Shown here piece by piece: positions 45,148 through 53,621 of a DNA stretch of 64,000 nt (its first letter is position 1; the number at the start of each line of letters is the position of its first letter). Location: NCBI RefSeq assembly GCF_900106695.1, contig NZ_FNMZ01000004.1, forward strand, positions 310,001-374,000, given 5' to 3'. Under the pieces are notes generated by a model that was not told the origin of the DNA, ran no database searches, and saw only the letters and a list, made by a program, of their open reading frames with translations. The DNA comes from Albimonas donghaensis (lineage in GTDB: Bacteria; Pseudomonadota; Alphaproteobacteria; Rhodobacterales; Rhodobacteraceae). A program made the position numbers and the translations under genes.

Positions 45148-45930
45148 TTAGATCGTGCGGCCGCCGTCGACTTCGAGCACCACGCCGGTGATGAAGTCGG
45201 CCTCGTCCGAGCAAAGGTAGAGCGCCGCGTTGGCCACGTCGCGCGGGGTCGACAGGCGGCCCAGCGGGACGGTGGCCTTGAAGGCGGCGCGCTTCTCCGG
45301 CGTGTCCTCGCCCATGAAGGTGGCGAGCAGCGGCGTCTCGCCGGCCACCGGGGCGATGCAGTTCACGCGGATGTTGTCGGAGGCGAACTCCACCGCGAGC
45401 GAGCGGCTCAGCAGGTTCACCGCGCCCTTGGTGGCGTTGTACCAGCTCAGCCCCGGCCGGGGCCGGATGCCGGCGGTGGAGCCGATGTTGAGCATCACGC
45501 CGCCTCCCGCCGCCCGCCAGCGCGGCACGATGGCCTGGGAGAAGTTCCAGATCGACTTGACGTTGACCGCGAAGACCTTGTCGAACTCGGCCTCCGTCAC
45601 GTCGAGCGCGGGCATGTTGCGATGCGACCAGCCGGCGTTGTTGACCAGGATGCGGGCCGAGCCCATGCGCGACGCGGCCTCGTCCACCGCCGCGGCGACG
45701 GACGCCGGGTCCGCCACGTCGCAGCTCAGCGCGAAGGCGCCATGGCCGATGGTCTCGGCGACCTCGGCGGCCTTGTCGGCCTGAAGATCGAGCAGCGCGA
45801 CGGTCGCGCCCTCGGCGGCGAAGCGCTCCGCGATGCCGAGCCCGAAGCCCTGCGCGGCGCCTGTCACCAGGCAGGTCGCGCCTTCCAGGCGCCCCGCTCC
45901 CGTCCCTGCTCCGGTCCCTGTTCCGGCCAT
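45148..45930 (-). CDS. short-chain dehydrogenase/reductase
   Basis: The 260-residue SDR has TGAAQGFGLG (cofactor loop, about 23-32), NNAG (about 91-94), the catalytic set in NIGSTAGIRPRPGLSWYNAT (Ser and Tyr) followed by the lysine of YNATK, and GVVLEVDGGRTI at the end. The acidic residue after strand 2 (LLDLQADKA) suggests NAD preference. The start at 45930 is chosen because GGAGG lies 7 bases upstream; ATG 45936 is too close to it. It is the first gene of a two-gene operon with the alcohol dehydrogenase, suggesting sequential oxidation of one alcohol or polyol. Confidence 0.93.
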   Translation of the reverse strand: MAGTGTGAGTGAGRLEGATCLVTGAAQGFGLGIAERFAAEGATVALLDLQADKAAEVAETIGHGAFALSCDVADPASVAAAVDEAASRMGSARILVNNAGWSHRNMPALDVTEAEFDKVFAVNVKSIWNFSQAIVPRWRAAGGGVMLNIGSTAGIRPRPGLSWYNATKGAVNLLSRSLAVEFASDNIRVNCIAPVAGETPLLATFMGEDTPEKRAAFKATVPLGRLSTPRDVANAALYLCSDEADFITGVVLEVDGGRTI

Positions 45931-46384
45931 CGCCATACCTCCCCGTATGTCTGTTATGGGGCGAACCTGCCCCCCGCGGCGAAGAAGATCAAGCGACTTG
46001 CCCCCCGGGCGGGGCGCGGGGCGCGGCGGTGCGGGCGGCGGCGAAGGGGGGGAGGAGGCGGGGGGCGCGACGCCACCCCGCACTTGACGCTGCCCCTTGA
46101 TGACGCGTTCCATGCGCGCTCCCCGCAAGCGGCGCTTCGCGGGGCATTTCAGAACTCCCGCGTCCGGGCGCCGCGCGTCGCGACGGCGTAGCGAGGGGCG
46201 CGCATCCCGCTCGGGAACCCGCCTTGCGCCGGACGACCCCGCGCGAGGGCGGGCTCGGAGGGCGGGACCATCCCGCCGGGCATTTCCCGGCGGTCGCGGA
46301 TGGGGGCGCTGACCTCCCGCATCGGCGACCCTTTCGGGGAAAACGCGGTCGGATCGCCGGCGGCGGAACAGAGGTGGGACCTTG
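45931..46384. other. intergenic region between divergent SDR and hydrolase genes
   Basis: This 454-bp gap carries both promoters. A less GC-rich spot lies near 45937-45962 (CCGTATGTCTGTTATGG). Much of the rest, including the open frame crossing it on the minus strand, looks like GC-driven noise. I see no gene or clear operator. Confidence 0.5.
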
Positions 46385-47341
46385 ATGGCGTTTGCAGTTG
46401 CGTTGCTTTTGACCTTGGCCGTTTTCGTCGGCCTCATGATGTGGCGCACCCGCCGCATCGCCGCGCAGGCCGAGGCCGCGGTTCCACGGGCGGGCCGCTA
46501 CACGCCGGTCAACGACGGCGGCATTCACTGGGTCGAGGATGGCGAAGGCCCGCCGATCCTGATGCTGCACGGGCTCGGCGGGACGCTGGGCCATTTCACC
46601 TATGGCGTGACGCCCCTGCTCAAGGACCGCTATCGCTGCATCGCCATCGACCGTCCGGGCTGCGGCTGGTCCGAGCGCGACACCGACGACTTCGCCCACC
46701 TGACCCATCAGGCGCGGATGATCGTGGAGTTCATGAAGCGCGAGGGCATCTCCCGCCCGCTGGTCGTCGGACACTCGCTGGGGGGAGCGCTGGCGCTGGT
46801 CCTGGCGCTGCGCCATCCCGAAGAGATCTCGGGCCTCGCGCTGATCGCGCCGCTGGCCTATCCGCAGCCCGAGATTCCCCCGGTGTTCCGCGGCCTTGCG
46901 GTGCGCGGCCCGCTGATGCGCCGGATCGTCGGCGCCACTTTCGCCGTGCCGATGGCGGTGCGCATGGCGCCCAGGACCCTCGCTGCGATCTTCGCGCCCG
47001 AGCCGGCGCCGGAGGACTTCGCGCTGAGGGCCGGCGGGTTGCTGGGCCTGCGCCCCAAAGGGTTCGTGGCGCCCTCGGCCGACCTGACGGTCAACAGCGA
47101 CCTGAACGAAATCGCCGAGGACTGGGGGAGCATCACCGCGCCGGGCGGCGTGCTTTATGGCGAAGCCGACGCCATTCTGGACCCCCAGGCGCAGGGGGCG
47201 GCGCTGGTGGCGCGGGTCCCCCGGCTGAGCCTCGATCTGCTGGAGGGGCGCGGCCACATGCTGCCGATCACCGCCCCGCGCGAGACCGCGGAGTTCATCG
47301 CCCGCATGGCCGACCGCGCCGGGCTCGCCCGCGCCGCCTGA
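46385..47341 (+). CDS. alpha/beta hydrolase, membrane-anchored
   Basis: The 318-residue protein begins with one membrane helix (AFAVALLLTLAVFVGLMMWR), then the hydrolase domain. LMLHGLGGTLGHF holds the oxyanion region, GHSLGGA the nucleophile serine, and GRGHMLPITAP the catalytic histidine; the acid is probably in YGEADAILDPQ. It could be an esterase, epoxide hydrolase or lipase with the active site in the periplasm or cytoplasm; family 'alpha/beta hydrolase fold-1' is as far as sequence goes. ATG 46385 is preferred over TTG 46382 (AGGTGGGA upstream). Confidence 0.9.
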   Translation: MAFAVALLLTLAVFVGLMMWRTRRIAAQAEAAVPRAGRYTPVNDGGIHWVEDGEGPPILMLHGLGGTLGHFTYGVTPLLKDRYRCIAIDRPGCGWSERDTDDFAHLTHQARMIVEFMKREGISRPLVVGHSLGGALALVLALRHPEEISGLALIAPLAYPQPEIPPVFRGLAVRGPLMRRIVGATFAVPMAVRMAPRTLAAIFAPEPAPEDFALRAGGLLGLRPKGFVAPSADLTVNSDLNEIAEDWGSITAPGGVLYGEADAILDPQAQGAALVARVPRLSLDLLEGRGHMLPITAPRETAEFIARMADRAGLARAA

Positions 47342-47402
47342 CCAGGGGCCGGGGCTGGCGCCGCCCGCCCCCGCTCCTGGCTCCGGTCTTCGGCCCTCGG
47401 GC

Positions 47403-48116
47403 TCAGTAGCGCCGCTCGAAGCGGTTCGACTTGTTGACCCGGTCGATCTCCTGCACCGTCCAGACCACCGCCTCGCGCAGGGTCCGGCCCAGCGCATCGT
47501 CGAAGGCCAAAGCCACGTCGCCGAACTCGTTGGACCCGGCCTTGCGCCGGGCCGAGAACGACCGCGAGGACACGATCAGCGACTCCGGCTGCTTCACGAT
47601 CTTCAGGTTCAGCCGCACCAGCACGTCCACCGGAAGGTCCGGCGCCTCCGCAAGCGGGTCCGGCGACAGGTTCTCGGGCAGGATCGCCTGGAATTCGCGC
47701 AGGTCGCTCAGCAGCGTGTAATCCGCCCGCAACCCGACCGAGGACCGGCCGACCGAGGTCAGCGCGCCGGTGTTCTCGAAGCTCTCGATCATCAGCCGCT
47801 GCACCACCAGCGGCGCCCGGTCCACCCAGCGCGCGATCGGGAAATACTGCAATTGCAGGGGGCTCGGCTTCACCGCGATGCGGTCGGTGTTGACCGAGGC
47901 GTCGGCGGTCGGCTCCTCCACCACCAGCTGGCTGTCCACCGAGGGCATGGCCGCGGGGAAGGTGCTTTTCGGCGTCAGGGCGTAAAGCTCGATGGGATTG
48001 GCGGCGTTGGTGATGCGCCCGATCTCGGCGCAGCCCGAAAGGCCCGCGGCGGCGGCGACGGCCAGGACGGCGGCGCGGAGCGGAAGGCGACGCCGGGAGG
48101 CGTGGGAACGGATCAT
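47403..48116 (-). CDS. Mla/Mce-system auxiliary lipoprotein (PqiC/DUF330-like)
   Basis: The 237-residue product has a lipoprotein signal ending GLSGC (cysteine near residue 29). The mature domain shows FYALTPKSTFP-like LYALTPKSTFPA, IAVKPSPLQLQYFPIARWVD and the ABC-type transport auxiliary (Tol-type) features SVGRSSVGLRADYTLLSDLR and FSARRKAGSNEFGDVALAFD. This outer-membrane partner completes the MlaE-MlaF-MlaD phospholipid transporter; its start overlaps the mlaD stop by 4 bases. It is the last gene of the operon. Confidence 0.9.
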   Translation of the reverse strand: MIRSHASRRRLPLRAAVLAVAAAAGLSGCAEIGRITNAANPIELYALTPKSTFPAAMPSVDSQLVVEEPTADASVNTDRIAVKPSPLQLQYFPIARWVDRAPLVVQRLMIESFENTGALTSVGRSSVGLRADYTLLSDLREFQAILPENLSPDPLAEAPDLPVDVLVRLNLKIVKQPESLIVSSRSFSARRKAGSNEFGDVALAFDDALGRTLREAVVWTVQEIDRVNKSNRFERRY

Positions 48117-50359
48117 CGACGGAACTCCGAGGACTGGGTGCCGAGCAGGAAGCGCGCGGGATCACGCTCCACCTTGGCGCTGAGACGGGAGAGGTTTTCG
48201 ACCAGGCGCCGGCCTTCCTCGACGAAGCGGGTGAACTGCGGCAGGCCGTTGCGCAGGAACTCGTTCACTTCGTAGGTGTTCTGCTGCAACAGCCCGTCGA
48301 GCGAGCCGATCAGCTGGTTGGCGGTGGCCGAGGCCTCGCGGATCTGGGCGGAGGTCAGCTCCACGTCCGAGGTCACCCCGTCCACCGCGCCGTTGAGCGT
48401 GGCCATGGAGGTCCGCAGATCCGCGACCGCCGCCTTCACGTCGCCTTCCAGCAGGCCGTTGACCTCGGTGAAGGTGGTCTCCGCCGCGCCCAGCGCGCCC
48501 TCCGCCCGCCCCATGGTCACCGAAATCGCAGCGAGCGTGTCGTTGGCGTTGGCGAAGGTCTCGGTGGCGGTGGTCACGGCGCCCTCGGCGCCGCTCAGCA
48601 GGGTCTCGACCCGGGCGACCAGCCCGTGCCGCTCGCCGGTCATCGAATCCACGGCGCCGGAGACCTTGTCGACGATCACGTCGATCTCGCCCGCCACGCG
48701 CTGCACGGTGGCGTTGGCGGTGGCGGCGGCCTCGCGCACGTCGGCGACGATGGCCGGCACGTCGTCGCGCACCACCCGGTTGACCCCGTCCACGGCGCTG
48801 CGGACCTCGGTGATGGCGGTGCGGGCCTCGGCCACGAGCGCGGCGCCTTCGGTGGTCACGACGGCGGAGATCTCGGCGGTCGCGGCCTGCACGCCGGCCA
48901 TGGTCGCGGTGGCCTGGTCAAGCGCGGTGTCGGCTTTGGCCAGCGTGCCGCGGGCGGCGACGATGCCGGCGCCGGCCTCGGTCATCAGGGCGCCGGCCTG
49001 GCCCGACAGCGCGGTCACCTGCGCGTCCACATTGGCGGCGGCGGCGCGGGCGTCGTCGATCAGGCCTTCGGCCTTGACGGTGGCGGCGCGGGCCTCGGCG
49101 ATCAGCGGCGGCAGGTCGTTGGCCATCAACCCGCGGGCGCTTTCCAGCGTGCCCCGCGCCTCGGCCGCCAGCGCCGCCGCGTCGCCCGTCACGAAGGCGT
49201 CGACGCTGGTCGAGGTCTGCTCCAGCGAGGCCATCAGCGTGTCGGCCCGCGCCATCGACTGGCGCAGGTCCGCAAGCGTCGTCTCGGCCTCGCGCAGACG
49301 CGCGGTGGCCTCGGCCCCGGCCTGGGCGAACTGGTCGAGCGTCGCGCCCGCCTTGCCGCCGACCTCGGCCGCGGTGGCCTGCAGGGCCTCGGCCACCGCG
49401 GTCATGCGCTCGGCCGTCTCGGGGATGGTCCGGGACATGATCACGTCGGCCGACGCGAAGGCCGCGCTGGCCTGCGTCTCCAGCCGTCCGGCGGTGTCCT
49501 GCACGCCCTTCACGGCCTCGGTGGTCTGGGCCAGCAGCGCCGGCGCCTGCTCCTTGAGGATGGTGTCGGCCGAAGCGAAGGCCTGCCCCGCCGTCTCCAG
49601 CGTGGCGTTGGCCGCGTCCATGGTCCCTTCCGCCTTGCGCACCGCGTCGGTGGTGGCGGCGAGCGTCTTGTCGGCCTCGGCCAGCGTGGTCTCGGCCGCG
49701 CCCACCAGCGTCTCCAGCCGCGAGGAGAACTGGCGCAGCTGCTCGGACGCCTCGCCGGCCGCCGCGGTCATGGAGCTCACGTCGGTCAGCACCTGGTCGA
49801 GCTTGCCCGACGCGCTGGCGACGTTGGAGAAGATCTCCTCCACGCTGCGCTGGTTGTCGTCGGAGGCGAAGCCGTTGACCTGCTCGATCAGCTCGATGGC
49901 CCGGTTCAGCAGCTCCGGCGCCCCCTGGAACAGGGACTGGAAGGCCGAGGGCTTGGACGGGATCACCGGCCGCTCGCCGCCCGCGCCCGCGGTCAGCGCC
50001 GGGGCCGAGGCGGTGCCGCCGGTCAGCGAGACATAGGACACGCCGGTCACGCCCTGGCTTTCCAGCGTCGCCTCGGTGTCGGTCTTGATCGGAACCGTGG
50101 CGTCGACTTCCAGCGTCACCCGCACCTTGGACGGATCGGTCGCATCCAGCGCCACGCCGGTCACCTGCCCGATAGGCAGCCCGTTATAGCGCACATCCGC
50201 GGCGTCCCCGAGCCCGGAGACGTCCTGGAACATCACGTCGTAATAGGCGTAGCGCTTGTCGACCTCGACCTTGGCGAGCCAGAGCAGGAAGCCCAGCGCG
50301 CCGATGAGTCCGATCAGCGTGAAGGCGCCGATCAGGACGTAGTTCGCCCGCGTCTCCAT
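48113..50359 (-). CDS. mlaD: MlaD/MCE domain protein with very long alanine-rich helical C-terminus
   Basis: The 748-residue protein has an N-terminal membrane anchor (YVLIGAFTLIGLIGALGFLL) and one MCE domain (about 40-125: FQDVSGLGDAADVRYNGLPI, GQVTGVALD, TATLESQGVTGVSYVSLTGG). The remaining 600 residues are almost wholly helical, alanine/threonine-rich and made of repeated short segments (VGAAETTLAEADKTLAATTD, AEARTAITEVRSAVDGVNRV). It ends VERDPARFLLGTQSSEF, the alphaproteobacterial MlaD tail. Typical MlaD proteins are 150-450 residues, so this one is exceptional. The helix may bridge the periplasm like PqiB/YebT-type needles. It acts with MlaE and MlaF in lipid transport between the membranes. 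Confidence 0.92.
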   Translation of the reverse strand: METRANYVLIGAFTLIGLIGALGFLLWLAKVEVDKRYAYYDVMFQDVSGLGDAADVRYNGLPIGQVTGVALDATDPSKVRVTLEVDATVPIKTDTEATLESQGVTGVSYVSLTGGTASAPALTAGAGGERPVIPSKPSAFQSLFQGAPELLNRAIELIEQVNGFASDDNQRSVEEIFSNVASASGKLDQVLTDVSSMTAAAGEASEQLRQFSSRLETLVGAAETTLAEADKTLAATTDAVRKAEGTMDAANATLETAGQAFASADTILKEQAPALLAQTTEAVKGVQDTAGRLETQASAAFASADVIMSRTIPETAERMTAVAEALQATAAEVGGKAGATLDQFAQAGAEATARLREAETTLADLRQSMARADTLMASLEQTSTSVDAFVTGDAAALAAEARGTLESARGLMANDLPPLIAEARAATVKAEGLIDDARAAAANVDAQVTALSGQAGALMTEAGAGIVAARGTLAKADTALDQATATMAGVQAATAEISAVVTTEGAALVAEARTAITEVRSAVDGVNRVVRDDVPAIVADVREAAATANATVQRVAGEIDVIVDKVSGAVDSMTGERHGLVARVETLLSGAEGAVTTATETFANANDTLAAISVTMGRAEGALGAAETTFTEVNGLLEGDVKAAVADLRTSMATLNGAVDGVTSDVELTSAQIREASATANQLIGSLDGLLQQNTYEVNEFLRNGLPQFTRFVEEGRRLVENLSRLSAKVERDPARFLLGTQSSEFRR

Positions 50360-50448
50360 GCGCGTATTCCTTTCCAGCGTGCCCGGATCCTTCGATCCCG
50401 GGCGGGTCTAGCGTTCCCGGATCCCGCGATCCCGGACGGCGCGCGCGC

Positions 50449-51252
50449 TCATCCGCCCTGGGCGGCGCGCGCTCTCGGGCCGTGGAAGTATTCGCGGACC
50501 CAGGGGTGGTCCACTTCCATCATGTCGGCCATGGTCCCCGTCACCAGCACCTTCTTTTCGGCCAGCACCGCGATGCGGTCGCAGATGGCGTGAAGGCTGT
50601 CGAGATCGTGGGTGACCATGAAAACGGTGAGCCCCAGCGACTGCTGGAGCTGGCGGATCAGCTCGTCGAAGGCCGCGGCGCCGATCGGGTCGAGCCCGGC
50701 CGTCGGCTCGTCCAGAAACACGATCTCGGGTTCCAGCGACAGCGCCCGCGCGAGGCCCGCGCGCTTGCGCATGCCGCCCGAAAGCTCCGACGGGAACTTG
50801 GCGCCGGCGAAGCTGGGCAGGCCGACCAGCGTCACCTTCATCGCCGCCAGCGCGTCCATGAGGCGCTGGGGCAGCTTCAGATGCTCGCGCATCGGGGCCA
50901 TGATGTTCTGCGCCACGGTCAGCGAGGAGAACAGCGCCCCGTCCTGGAACAGCACGCCCCAGCGCTTTTCGATCTCCGTGCGTTCCTCGGCCGACACCCG
51001 CAGCACGTCCTGGCCGAACACCTCGATGGAGCCCTCCGCCGGCCGGTTCAGCCCGGTGATGGTGCGCAGCAGCACCGACTTGCCGGTGCCCGAGCCGCCC
51101 ACGATGCCCAGCACCTCGCCGCGCATGACGTCGAGATCCAGCCCGTCATGCACGGTCTGCGTGCCGAAACGGTTGACCAGTCCGCGCACGCGGATGATCG
51201 CGTCGCGCTCGGCCGGGACGGCCTGCGCCGCGGGGGCGGGAGCGCCGTCCAT
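50449..51252 (-). CDS. mlaF: phospholipid-transport ABC ATPase
   Basis: The 267-residue cytoplasmic ATPase powers the MlaE permease. Walker A is GGSGTGKS, the signature LSGGMRKRAGLARAL (GGM rather than GGQ, typical of MlaF/Mkl), Walker B IVFLDEPTAGLD, and the switch MVTHDLDSL. ATG 51252 overlaps the mlaE stop (TGATG), so the genes are translationally coupled. The C-terminal GTMADMMEVDHPWVREYFHG is the MlaF extension. Confidence 0.95.
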   Translation of the reverse strand: MDGAPAPAAQAVPAERDAIIRVRGLVNRFGTQTVHDGLDLDVMRGEVLGIVGGSGTGKSVLLRTITGLNRPAEGSIEVFGQDVLRVSAEERTEIEKRWGVLFQDGALFSSLTVAQNIMAPMREHLKLPQRLMDALAAMKVTLVGLPSFAGAKFPSELSGGMRKRAGLARALSLEPEIVFLDEPTAGLDPIGAAAFDELIRQLQQSLGLTVFMVTHDLDSLHAICDRIAVLAEKKVLVTGTMADMMEVDHPWVREYFHGPRARAAQGG

Positions 51253-52382
51253 CACAGGCCCATCTCCGAAAAGAAGATCGAGAACACGGCGTCGATGATG
51301 ATCACCGCGAAGATCGCCATGACCACCGCCGCGGTGGTGCGCTGACCGACGCTTTCGGCAGAACCGCCGACCAGCATCCCCTGCCAGCAGCCCACCACCG
51401 CGATGATGATCGCGAAGAAGGGCGCCTTGATCATGCCGATGGCCAGCTGCCAGACCCCGGTGGTGTCGTAGAGCCGGGTGACGAACATGCCCGGGCTCAC
51501 GCCCAGTTCGATCCACGCCATCAGCCCGCCGCCCAGCAGGCCGGCCATGTTGGCGATGAAGCCGAGGACCGGGAGCATGATCAGCAGCGCCAGCGTCCGG
51601 GGGACCACCAGCACCTCGATCGGATCGAGGCCCAGCGTGCGCATGGCGTCGATCTCCTCACGGATCTTCATGGAGCCGATGGAGGCCGCGAAGGCCGAGC
51701 CGGAGCGCCCCGCGACGATGATCGCCGTCAGCAGGATGCCCAGTTCGCGCAGCAGCGACACCGCGATCAGCGTGACCACGAACACCTCCGCCCCGAATTG
51801 CTGGAGCTGGCTGGCGCCCTGAAAGCCCAGCACGATGCCGATCAGGAACGACATCAGGAACACGATGGGGAAGGCGTTGAAGCCCACTTCCTGCATGTGA
51901 TGCACCAGCGGCGCCGCGCGCATCCGCCAGGGCCGGACCAGCAGGCCGGCGGTCCGCGCCAGCGTCACGCCCAGGAAGGCGAGCAGGTCGAGAAAGCTCG
52001 CCCACGCCCCCGCCACGCCCTCGCCGACCCCGGCCACCCAGTTGAGAAAGCCGCTCGGGGCGGGAGGCGCGGGCTCGATCTTCGCCAGCGCCTTTTCCAC
52101 GGTCTCGATCAACGAGGCCTCGGCCGGGCCGGTCCCCTCGATGGTGACCTGCGCGCCCTCGGCGGTCAGCCGGTCGCGCAGGGTGATCAGCAGCCACGCG
52201 CCGGCGGTGTCCAGCGCCTCGACCCGCGACAGGTCGAGCGCGATCGGGCCGGGCCGGGCCTTGACCGCCGCCGCGGCGCGTTCCAGGGGCGCGAGACCGG
52301 CCACCACGAGACGCCCCGCGAAACGCAGAACGGCCCCGTCGCGGGTGTCTTCCAGGGTCAGGTCGGTCTGTGCGCCACTCAT
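51252..52382 (-). CDS. mlaE: phospholipid-transport permease with N-terminal STAS domain
   Basis: The 376-residue inner-membrane permease has residues 1-110 as a STAS-like domain (LRFAGRLVVAGLAPLERAAA, IALDLSRVEALDTAGAWLLI), usually a separate MlaB protein in E. coli but fused here, as is frequent in alphaproteobacteria. The MlaE domain has VFLMSFLIGIVLGFQGASQL, ELGILLTAIIVAGRSGSAFA, SIGSMKIREEIDAMRTLGLD and FIANMAGLLGGGLMAWIELG. ATG 52382 begins MSGAQTD. A longer reading upstream lacks similarity. It is the first gene of the Mla operon. Confidence 0.94.
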   Translation of the reverse strand: MSGAQTDLTLEDTRDGAVLRFAGRLVVAGLAPLERAAAAVKARPGPIALDLSRVEALDTAGAWLLITLRDRLTAEGAQVTIEGTGPAEASLIETVEKALAKIEPAPPAPSGFLNWVAGVGEGVAGAWASFLDLLAFLGVTLARTAGLLVRPWRMRAAPLVHHMQEVGFNAFPIVFLMSFLIGIVLGFQGASQLQQFGAEVFVVTLIAVSLLRELGILLTAIIVAGRSGSAFAASIGSMKIREEIDAMRTLGLDPIEVLVVPRTLALLIMLPVLGFIANMAGLLGGGLMAWIELGVSPGMFVTRLYDTTGVWQLAIGMIKAPFFAIIIAVVGCWQGMLVGGSAESVGQRTTAAVVMAIFAVIIIDAVFSIFFSEMGL

Positions 52383-52686
52383 GCGGAGACCTTCGCCGTT
52401 GCCCGGGATAACCGCAACCCTTGGCGAGGCGCGGGCGCGCGATGGCGCCCCCGCCCGGCGCTTTCGCGCGCCGGAGCGACGATCCGGGCCGCGACGCCGC
52501 GCGCGAACGCATCCCCTGAGTTGCATGAAGAGACGGTGAACGATTCCAGGTTGCGCAATCTGATCACCTGAGCTTAGCATTGACCATAGGTAATGGATTG
52601 GCGTTTCGAGATACCGATTTCAGCCTGCCCCGCGACGTCCAGCGTTGAGTGCGGTCGCGACGGGGCGACAGAAATGGGGAATTCCG
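52383..52686. promoter_or_regulatory. divergent promoter region, mlaE / sorting-signal gene
   Basis: This 304-bp gap feeds the Mla operon leftwards and the broken CTERM gene rightwards. The right half is AT-richer (around 52550-52615: AATCTGATCACCTGAGCTTA, then CATTGACCATAGGTAATGG), including a -35-like TTGACC at 52580-52585, but without a matching -10 at the proper distance. Confidence 0.4.
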
Positions 52687-53499
52687 ATGTCGCGATTCCG
52701 CGCCATTCTCATCGCCGCCGGCGCCAGCCTGATGCTGGCCGCGCCGGCCCATGCGATCGTCACCTTCTAACAGGGATTCGAGACCGACACGGCGGGCTTT
52801 TCCACGCCGACCGACTACGGAGCCATCACGCTCGACACCGCATCGCCGCCGGGCCCCCATGCGGGCGCGCAATACGCGCGGGTGACGGCGACCGCCTCCG
52901 GTCCCTACACCTTTTACGAGGGCCCGAGCACATCGTTCAACAAGGGCTGGACGGCGCGCGCCGCGATGTATCTGGACCCGAACTGGGCGGCGGGCGAGGG
53001 TTTCGAGTTCAGCCTCGGGATGGGCAGGCAGGACAACACCAACCTGCGCGACTTCATCTTCCATGTCGCCAAGGACGCGGACACCGGGACGCTGCTGGTC
53101 AACGCCTCCAACAACACCGATTTCGATGTGCCCGACGACCTCGACACCGCCGCGAAGTTCGCCGGAACCTCGGCGACGATCGGCGCGGCCGGCTGGTATG
53201 TCTTCGAACATGACTTCCAGGACCAGGGCGGCGTTCTGGCCGGGGTGCTCAACGTCTACAACGCCGCGAACGCGCTGATCTTCTCGCGCACGCTCAGCAA
53301 TCCCGCCGACGACATCGCCGGCACGGTGGGCGGGCATCGCTATGGCTGGTTCACCACCATCAACGTCGCCGGGGGGCTTGCGATCGACAGCGTCTCGATG
53401 GCCACGGAGCCGGCGCCCCTGCCCGCCGCGGCCCCGCTGCTGGCGGCGGGCGTCGGGCTGCTGGGGCTCGTCCGCGTCCGCCGCCGCCGCAGGGGCTGA
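52687..53499 (+). pseudogene. VPLPA-CTERM-like exported protein, interrupted by in-frame TAA
   Basis: The frame from ATG 52687 reads a clean signal peptide (MSRFRAILIAAGASLMLAAP, then AHAIVTF) and then meets TAA at 52768-52770. The same frame continues without further stops: QGFETDTAGFSTPTDYGAIT through to the end at 53499. It encodes a jelly-roll-like domain (FYEGPSTSFNKGWTARAAMY, GWYVFEHDFQDQGGVLAG) and a sorting tail APLPAAAPLLAAGVGLLGLV followed by RVRRRRRG, the VPLPA-CTERM pattern that exosortase-like enzymes process. A single base change (tyrosine TAC/TAT to TAA) would explain the stop. Either the gene is newly inactivated, the base is a sequencing error, or stop readthrough occurs. Confidence 0.8.
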
Positions 53500-53621
53500 T
53501 CCGCGACGCACCGCTCCAGGGCGGCGCCGCGGCGCCGCCCTTTCCCATCCGCGCGCACCTGCCTATCCTCCGCGCCGAAACCGCCCCGTCCGTGGGCGCA
53601 TGGCCAGGGAGACGCGCCGCG

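Noticed and set aside
45148-46458. A 436-residue SDR starting far upstream
   Set aside because: The extension is GC-driven noise; a proper ribosome site sits before ATG 45930 and the SDR fold begins there.
51252-52580. A longer MlaE starting at 52580
   Set aside because: The extra 66 residues are arginine-rich with no family similarity; the ATG at 52382 opens directly into the STAS domain.
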